Below, in pieces: positions 56,447 to 64,000 of a DNA stretch of 64,000 bases (its first letter is position 1; every line of letters begins with the position of its first letter). The notes under the pieces are model-generated. The model searched no databases. It worked only from the letters and a program-made list of their open reading frames with translations, and was not told the DNA's origin. Source of the stretch: Marisa cornuarietis (lineage: Eukaryota; Mollusca; Gastropoda; Architaenioglossa; Ampullariidae); contig SMMW01000601.1 of NCBI GenBank assembly GCA_004794655.1, positions 62,001 to 126,000 of the forward strand, read 5' to 3'. Made by a program: the position numbers and the translations under genes.

Positions 56447-59400
56447 AAATACGCTCCTCCTTACCATCTGTACTGAAAAGACTAATCATAACTTCGGTCC
56501 TGTGTTAGATCTTTAACCTCTATGTTAATTAATTACTCAGTGGAATTATATCAATACAGCTCTAAACTTATTAAAAGTTAAATCCATGTCAATAATTATG
56601 CACTATATCAATAAATCTCTAAGCTGAGTAATAGTTAAGTCTGTAAAGTTTGCTTCTATTTATAATAAAGTCTTCAGAGGTAGTTAAGTCTGAAACATCA
56701 GAGAGAGAGAGAGAACTGGGAGAAGAAGAAAAGATCTATTTTGCATCGAAACCTTTCCAATTAAAAATTGTCTGGGGTCATGCGGCTTTTCATTACTCCT
56801 TCCCTACCATTTCTGTGCAGGCGGTGACACTCTGTATGGTTTCCGTAAGATTAGACCAAGGGTAAGAGTGAATGTTCGAAATGAAACGCCCAGCAGGTTC
56901 GCCGCATGTAGATACTAGAGGATTCTGTCCCCTGAAGCCATCTTCTGTGAATTTTGTGCGATTTCCGCCCGGAGGAATAGGGCACAGCTTCGGAACACTT
57001 TCGGAGGTCCTTCCAAATTCCTCCATTAAAGGGCTTCTTGCAAATGCTGCTGGGTAATACACAAGTTTTTTTGACAGTGCCTTTTCTTTGACAGTTCAAT
57101 TACCTTTTACGTTGTTACACGTAATTCCATTGTCGATGACCTTTACAGAAAACCGCCATATCGACTTTTAGCTGAAGGCGACATCAAAACTTGGACACAA
57201 GTTTCGTCGGGAATGGGTGTTTGACTTGTGAATTGACTCAGACAGGCGGAAATCTCAAGTTGCTGACGCTGCTGACCACATTTTTCAACTTTGTGTGAAG
57301 AACAAGGAGGAGGAGGATACGAAAGACTTTAACAATGACATGATGAAAACGTGTTTTTGAACGAATGCCAATCTTTGGTGCGTGTGTGATTAGGGATAAT
57401 AGATGTGCGGTGAGTAATGTTCGAGGCTGTGGTGCGAGCCAAGTCTTCGTCACCTCGAACCCACAGCTGCTAACTCCACGATCTCCGTGCTGGATGACTT
57501 GAAGCTGAACGCTGCAGCAGCTGCTGACTTCGCCTTAAAAATAACGATGCTTCGACTGGTATGACATCATCTTGGCGCCCGTGTCAGCGATGTCTGCTTT
57601 TCTTTCTTTACGAGCATCGTGGTTAATGTTACCTTCCCCTCATTTGAAAGTGTAGTTTTGATTCAAACTGTGGCGGCAGAGTGCTCGGTGTATATTCAGG
57701 CCTGCGGACAGCCGCACAATGATCGACCCTCGTTTCCTTCCGACTTCATTTTTCAACCCTTGCCTCTACCTCCCCGTAACTATTATTTTTTATTTATATT
57801 TTTTAGTGGGAGGGGTGCATTCCATATGTTGCTGTGGCCGGGTATACACCATCTTAACTTACCAGCCATACAAAAAAAGGCTTAATTAAGTGAACGTTGG
57901 GAAGTGGATGACGTCATCGCACGTGACGCTATTAGAACATCAGCTTTTGTCGGAAATGTTCAGGTGCCGCGGCTTTTTAACAGGACTGCAGGGCAGCCAA
58001 GCCAAGGTTGTCGGCGGCGATGGCGGTGTCTAGCTGTTTATTGCGCGCTGGCATTTTAAATGCACGGTGTGAGCACGTGCGCCCGCGCGCGCCTATGTGA
58101 ACGGCAGGCAGACCGCTGTCACGAGCAGTGCAGGACTGCACGCGCTAGTACGCGCGATTGAGCTTTTGGCTTGGTCCTGGGACACACACAAGCGCATGCA
58201 CACAACTTCCCCGTCCAGCAGAAAACTCACAGTCAACCCTGTGGACAGCTGTCACACTAAGAGAGTAGTTCTGAAGCCGAAATCCAAACCCGCGACGTTC
58301 GATTCTCGCTGTCGTGATGGCAGACACAATTAAGGTCCTTTTTCCTCAACGGGGTAAATGTGGACAAATGCTTGTCCATGTTAGTAAAGTTCCTATATAA
58401 TCGTCATCGAAAATCCTTACCAAACTTGATCAAATGTTTTATATTTGCTGTTCTCAACCGGACTAAACATGGACTTGGTCGAAGATTCGTCCAAGTCTTT
58501 GAAAGTTGTATTTGAAGGTCACAATGGTTTGATTGTTCTTGCTTGCAGACACTCTATGTGAAACCTTCAATGTGTTGCTCATTTAACAAATTTTTTACTA
58601 TGCATGCTTGATTCATTTGAAGCTGTAAGAGAAGTGAAAGGAAGATACGTTTCGATTTCGGTATTTAGCAAATGTCAAGTGTCTAAATTTTCGGTTTATC
58701 ACGTGCAAATTTTTTTTTGCAAGCTGTCCATCAATTTCGAGGCAGACACAAAATGTAAGGCTTTGTAGTCAAGTTAGTCAACATCTCAGTTCAGGTGAGT
58801 GTTATTTCTTTACCACAGTGTTTTTGTTGCTAATGAATGCAGGTCATTTTATGCTAATCGCTTTAAACAGTTTAAAGAAAAACGTTAGTCTTGATTTTTG
58901 TGACGACTGAACGTTCCCTGTAACTTTTGAGTGAAGAAAACGCTTTAAGCATGCATGGGGGATGGGGGGTGAACAGATGACAATCCATGAGGTTCCGAGT
59001 CAAAGTAGAAAGTTACTTTAACATAGTTTTGTTTGTCCTTTCTTCAGGGGATGGATAATTATCTGATGACGAGAGCTGAGGTAAGAATAAGGGGGGAGAT
59101 GGGCAGATTCTGCGCAGCTTCTCGCTGAGGCTGAGTGTACAGTTCAGCGCCATCTAGTTAGACTGAGTGTCCACGAGGAAGAGAAAAAGCTAATCCAAGA
59201 TTTGCATGCACATCGCTGCTCTCCAGGGCGGGCACCTTCCCGTCCATAAGATAGGTCCTCCCCCATACTCTGTCTTGCAGGTGCACCTGTAAACAACACC
59301 TGATGTGGTAAAGGTGCAGGTGTACCTGATGCGGGACACCACACTGCTATTGGTATTTCACGGCAGCCTGCTCATCCTGCTGAGCTCTGAGTACCTGATG

Positions 59401-59640
59401 ACCAGTTTCGATGGCATCGGTCATTTTGCAAGTCACTCGGACACAACAAAACGATGCTTTATCTGTAACAAAAACACAAGAAAATATGCCTGAAATACGA
59501 AATTGGTCTTCACAATCAGCGCTTCAATGTTTTTCATGACATTCAGTAGAGTTTGACAGACAAACGAAACTCAGAAATATTCCGGTGATCTTTATACCAG
59601 TTAAGTACATTATGTGAATTATACATGTTCATGTGCTTCT
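56447..59640. other. Gene-poor interval
   Basis: A GA run lies at 56,699-56,714. CpG-rich DNA lies at 57,960-58,330 and two imperfect direct repeats at 58,344-58,398 and 58,452-58,508. An E-box cluster is described separately. No coding exon recognised. Confidence 0.45.
59278..59328. promoter_or_regulatory. Cluster of CAGGTG/CACCTG E-boxes
   Basis: CAGGTGCACCTG, a perfect 12-bp palindrome of two fused E-boxes, at 59,278-59,289; ACACCTG at about 59,297-59,303; CAGGTGTACCTG at 59,317-59,328. CACCTG is the preferred word of Snail, ZEB and E-protein factors (family knowledge). Function here is inference. Confidence 0.35.
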
Positions 59641-59643
59641 GTG

Positions 59644-60137
59644 TATGGGGCGCCAAGAGGGGAATTTTCTCAAATTTGCTATTTCTAGCTATACATTGCA
59701 ATGTATAATTATAGACTGCAATGTATAGCTATACATTGCTTTTTATACTTGTAGATTGCATTTTATATTTATGCAATTCATTCTATACTTATAGATTGCA
59801 TTCTACAGCTATACATTGCATTCTTTAAGTATAAAATGCCATGTATAGCTATATATTGAAATGTATAATTATACATTGCAATGTATAGCTAGAGAGACAA
59901 AAACTCGGTAAAAACCGAAGTGTTTCATTTATATTATACTCAGAAGTTGCTATCCAATTCATTTTATATATACCTTTCAATTCTTTAGCTATAGAATGCA
60001 TTCTAGCTATACATTTGAAATCTATATTTATAGATTGCATTCTATAACTTCTGACTTGAAATGTATACGGAACGAGGCTGGCTCATTTGCATATGGAAAA
60101 AGGTAAAAAAGACCAACCAATCAGTGCGCTCGTAGCA
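59644..60137 (+). mobile_element. Solo arm of the foldback family, variant palindromes
   Basis: Begins TATGGGGCGCCAAGAGGGGA like the outer end of the 52.5-56.4 kb element. It keeps TTATATTATACTCAGAA (59,925-59,945 region) and the inner block GGCTGGCTCATTTGCATATG (about 60,076-60,096) and ends in a CAATCAGTGCGCTCGTAGCAATG-type sequence. No second inverted arm follows before 64,000. Its length of about 490 bp equals the intact right arm (about 480 bp), so it is one full arm rather than a random fragment. Confidence 0.75.
59681..59892. repeat. Palindrome array, solo arm (TATACATTGCAATGTATA type)
   Basis: About 10 units of 20-bp period. Perfect 18-bp palindromes TATACATTGCAATGTATA lie at 59,690-59,707 and 59,870-59,887. 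Middle units are hybrids such as TAGATTGCATTCTA. One AGAATGCATTCT of the other type survives further in, at 59,993-60,004. Confidence 0.9.
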
Positions 60138-61860
60138 ATGGCCTTTTCGTTTTTGTGAAGAAACATATGAATGATAAGTACACTAGTACACAAAGTGTAT
60201 AATTCGTCTCTCCGAGATTTTACAATTTTACCATCCACTTTTTGCGAATTCAAAAATTAAAAGAAATACATTTCTTGTACGAAGACAATTTCTGTTTAAA
60301 GTCTACCAAAGCCGTCGCCGACTTTGAAGACAAAATGCAACAAAATTGCATAGTGATGTTTATCGCCTTGATAAGCTCTGCTGCCTGCTTCCAAGACCTA
60401 TAGGGACCTTTACCAGCTTACCCCAAGCGGGCTTCTCCAAAGAGCAAAAGAAAAATAAATCCTGCAATGCCTTGAAAACGTTTCTGACCTTCCTTTTAAT
60501 TACAAAGCAAAGTTCTGCAGCCTACGAGATGGCACCCCTTCGCTCTTTTACAAAGAGTTTATTTATTTTTTTTATTATTCTGTGCGTTTCTTTGCGTGCC
60601 AGAGGCTTTCTGATAGAAACCTGACAAGGGTTTCGACCGGCGAGCAAGAGAAAGATAAAAAAAAAAAATCGGGATTTTTTTTTTTTTTTTTTTTTGGTGG
60701 GGCAAAGAACTGGTGACGCTGGTGATAGGTCAAAGCTATGGACTACGTGGCCTGAGGCCACGACAGTCGCAGAGAAGTGCTGTCTCAGGGGACAAAAAAA
60801 AAAAAACAGACCACAGGATTTCGTTCCAGCGTTCTCTCATCCCTAATACTGGGTGTTACTTCCCTTCAGAATCGACAGAAAGTCATGGATACTGTGCATG
60901 GCATGGTGGATGGTTTATAAGGAGAAAAATTAATAAACGTCATCATCGTCGTCGTCGTCGTCGGGAAACTGTGTTACTGTTACTGATCATAATAATCATC
61001 AAAATAATCATAATGAGATGGGGTGACATTAGACCTAATCAACACCCTTTAGAAGTCTTATGAAGCTGACGTGTGGTACCACAGTCTCTGTTTAAACAAA
61101 AAGAGACAATAACACAGGTATTCAATAGCAACCTTGGACTTCTCTTGGTTTTTTCTTCTTTCTATTTTGATAATTCCTCCTCCTTCTCCTCCTCCTCCTT
61201 CTCCTCCTCCTCTTTTTCTTCAGATGCTTTCGCTTCTTCTTCATTTCGTGCCCCAAAAAATCATCCGGCTTTAATCCCATCTTGTCAGCGAAACAAATCC
61301 GGAATGAAGGCTTCATTATTTCACAACTTTTTCCTAGCTTAAGATTCCAAACCTTTTATGTGCGTATGCCACGGAAGATAAATGGATCAATACCATGGGA
61401 ATAAGCATGCGACATGCCTTCGTGATAAAAAAGCTTGGACTGATTTTCGATGTCAGATGATAAAACCTTAAAATGTTTTGGTCTTGTCCTGTTTTTTGAT
61501 ATTTCATTTTAGATTTTGTTTTGCCCGAGTTGTTATACAAGGAACGGTGGCTAAAGAAGTATGCGTTTGACGTTTGTTGATTTATTGTGTGCGTATCCTT
61601 GTGCATCGATATTAGTAGTCTTACAGAGGGTCCTTTCTTGTAGCTGCGACCTTTGGCCACTAGACCCTTCCGTAATCATTGTCGAGTCATGTAACATATG
61701 TAAACCAGTTACTATTATTTTTCAAATCAGAAATTTAAAGTTTGGTAGGCTAGCTAAATCGATAGTAAAATGCTTCTACCTAAGGTTTATTTCGCACCGG
61801 GGAGGCAGGTGGGGAAAGGGGAAAGAAACCCGAGTACCCGGAGAAAACCTCTGTACGGTC
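60138..61860. other. Gene-poor interval
   Basis: An A run and a long T run lie at 60,658-60,696 and an A run at 60,794-60,806. A GTC run lies at 60,945-60,963 and a CCT/CTT tract at 61,175-61,222. No coding sequence recognised. Confidence 0.45.
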
Positions 61861-61863
61861 AGG

Positions 61864-62126
61864 GGCCAGTTGCACAACACATTTCTAATTTTAAACACTT
61901 TTAGGCCGTAAATATATTTAGATAATCAATTTAAAGTGCACACCACAATTTTAGAATTTTTTTTTAACTAAAGCTGCTTTAAGTAAGATAAAGTTGTTTA
62001 AGCATGACTTTCAGTCCTATCAGTACAATTTTTTGTATGTTCTTGTGCAATGCATCTAAATGGCAGAGAAGAGATTTTGCTTCTTTAGAACAGTTTTAAG
62101 GTTTAGAAACATGTTGTGCAACCAGC
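61864..62126. mobile_element. MITE-like element with GTTGCACAACA ends
   Basis: Left end GGCCAGTTGCACAACACATT and right end (inverted) CGCTGGTTGCACAACATGTT share GTTGCACAACA and then TTTCTAA, with further similarity (TTTTAAA/CTTAAAAC) inwards. About 260 bp, AT-rich, no open frame. Target duplication not clear; superfamily unassigned. Confidence 0.5.
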
Positions 62127-63317
62127 GCCTGCCCTGTGAATACGAAGAGATGCAGAGAATGTGTCACGTGAGTCATGGCCATGGCAACAAGCACGCGATT
62201 CATCGCCACCCTCTCTTCCAGATTCATTCTAAAATCTGAAGAAATAAGTTGTTATAGAACAATTCCTCTTTAAAAGACATAATATTTATCAGAACGGAGA
62301 TTTAAGGCGCTAATAATAAAAGTGAGAGTTCCTATGGTGGAACCATAGTATTTGAAATTTCAGTCTTCCTTCTGACTTAGGCTTTTGGGACGTTGCAGAA
62401 CGTAAGAGCGGACTCCTGGGGCTTAAAAGACAGTAGCCCATGTGATGTAAGAAAGGATCCAATGGGTAAGTAGTAAATAAGGTGTGTGTTAAGTCTGTAA
62501 GTGTCAGCCTACTTTGTTTTCGGTGCTACATTTATACCTGCCGTCGTAATAACAAGTCATCACCTATAAAGTTTTCAACACAAGCGGTCTAGTCGACCAT
62601 AACTGAGCCTTTCCACCCCTTCACCCATCACCCCCACTCCCAGCAGAAAGAGAAGCCCAGCACAACAACCATTCTTTTTTTTAAATAACAGCACTTAAAT
62701 ATGAAAGGACAGAGTGTTGCTGAATATTACAGGGGGCGTAAATTTGCAATGACGTTATGAAACAGGACTAGAAGGGATTCGCTGGTCCTGACACACAGCG
62801 CTGTAATGAATGCTGACTCGAATTCTGCTGAGGCAAAGATCACGTAGCCACGCTGTGTCAGTGCTTAATATGCAATAATTTACGAGGGGAGAGCTGTTTT
62901 CTGCGAATTATCTACGTATGAGGTCCCATGATGGGATTTGAGAGTGAGCGAGCGAGGGAGAGAGAGAAAAAAGAGAGAGGGAGAGAGCACGGGCGTCTTG
63001 TCTTCCTGCACTGCACGTGAGTTTGCAAATGGTTTGCAAGTAAATTACGCAAGATTCATCGACAGCCGTCGCATTCCGTGCGGATGATTATCATCTTTGT
63101 GTCACGACACGCTCTGTGTTTGGTGAAGGGAGACCGCTTCTTGGCTTTTGCTTTCAAACCCTCTTTCCGGTCCTGTTTCTCAGAAAACGTCCTTGTCGGA
63201 ATCTCTTTCCTTTATTTCCGAAAATAAAGAAATATATATATAGATGCTCATGTTTATGCATATCATATACTTATATGATCTCAACATGTGTACTTATTTG
63301 TAAAGCAACGACATATT

Positions 63318-63318
<1 letters not shown>

Positions 63319-63354
<36 letters not shown>
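63319..63354. repeat. (CA)n microsatellite
   Basis: 18 uninterrupted CA units. Confidence 0.95.
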
Positions 63355-63355
<1 letters not shown>

Positions 63356-63937
63356 CGAAACTGTTAAAGTAACTGAAAGTATATACTGCCTTCGGACTGA
63401 GAGAGAGAAAGAAAGAAAGAGTGGGGGACGAAAGAAAAATGTTGAACATTTGTTTTAAGGGATTTTTTTTATTTTTCCACAATTATTAAATTATTATTAA
63501 AAGCACATAAAGATAACGGAATACTCTACTAAAAGTTGTCGACGCAAGCAAGCCAGTCAGGGGAAACTGTTAGTCCTATGGAAAGCCTCAAATATTTTTC
63601 GCATGCAGCCACCGCCACACGATCTGCAGCCCTGGACTGCGCAGCAGCACATTCTTGCGCAGTCTGAGAAAAATGAGATGTGAGTAGTGAGCTGGTCTTG
63701 GGCTTCGAGAAACGTCCGGAGATTCCCCCTTTTCCATGCGTTACTTTCCATAATCTTCAGAGCGAGACAGGAACCGACCGTTGCCTCAGCACGAGGCAGA
63801 CCAAACCATTGCCGAGACCCAAGACGTCCCCGTCGTTCTTTTCATGAGATGGAGACACGAGTTTTCCACCAGGAGGCGCTACAGCTGTGAAACTTGTTCG
63901 CGGTGGGGAGTTGCTATACATATCTAGTTCTTGAGAA

Positions 63938-63940
<3 letters not shown>

Positions 63941-63986
<46 letters not shown>

Positions 63987-63996
63987 GTGTGTGTGT
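63941..63996. repeat. (GT)n microsatellite
   Basis: About 28 GT units with one GC interruption, near the window edge. Confidence 0.95.
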
Positions 63997-64000
63997 CTTT

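Larger units (their letters stand above)
62127..64000. other. Gene-poor interval at window end
   Basis: GA-rich run at 62,941-62,988, CA run at 63,319-63,354, GAAA run at about 63,400-63,421, and a GT run reaching the window end. Open frames at 63,557-63,890 are not recognisable. Confidence 0.45.

Noticed and set aside
61801..61860. GAGTACCCGGAGAAAACC-type sequence that looked like a coding motif
   Set aside because: No extended frame; a word of this kind recurs in many genomes and cannot be assigned here.

Overview
The window is animal nuclear DNA: a spliced gene with 20 exons in about 15 kb, followed by about 47 kb of gene-poor DNA full of dinucleotide and trinucleotide microsatellites, tRNA-derived SINEs, decayed LINEs and small DNA transposons. 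The gene, the SINE heads and the CR1/Jockey-type LINEs point to a marine invertebrate, most likely a gastropod mollusc. The organism call is inference; nothing here is species-diagnostic.

Region 1 (1-16,612, + strand) holds all but the 5' end of the puromycin-sensitive aminopeptidase gene (NPEPPS, M1 family). Twenty exons from 888 to 16,054 join in frame without a gap and encode 823 residues plus a stop. They carry the GAMENWG exopeptidase motif, the HELAH-X18-E zinc site and the transition-state tyrosine. The first coding exon lies upstream of the window. Two introns need a GC-AG splice pair to keep frame and conserved sequence, and a third is best explained the same way. The introns carry two LINE fragments, a 1.67 kb hAT transposon remnant with an 8-bp target duplication, a short minisatellite and a MITE.

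Region 2 (16,613-52,480) has no gene I can support. It contains a degraded LINE fragment (17.15-17.42 kb), a mariner-type MITE (30.77-31.01 kb), a purine-rich tract (32.16-32.81 kb), two nearly identical retroposon 3' ends whose tails are GAT/AAT microsatellites (37.4 and 40.3 kb), a complete tRNA-derived SINE with a perfect 14-bp target duplication (42.74-42.94 kb) and an older relative (29.2 kb), a 146-bp hAT MITE with a perfect 8-bp target duplication (47.47-47.62 kb), and long CA/GT, ATT and ATC runs. Scattered CpG-rich pockets have no open frame I trust.

Region 3 (52,480-60,140) is the most unusual part. A 3.9 kb foldback-like element (about 52,556-56,446) has two long inverted arms. Much of each arm is a 20-bp-period array of short perfect palindromes (core AGAATGCATTCT), followed by shared unique blocks and an inner end containing ATTTGCAT. 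A 5'-truncated LINE is nested inside its left arm, and its centre carries a broken CR1-like LINE on the minus strand. A solo arm at 59,644-60,137 keeps the unique blocks but most of its array uses a different palindrome (TATACATTGCAATGTATA). I do not recognise this family.

Region 4 (60,138-64,000) holds one more MITE-like element, microsatellites and no recognisable gene.
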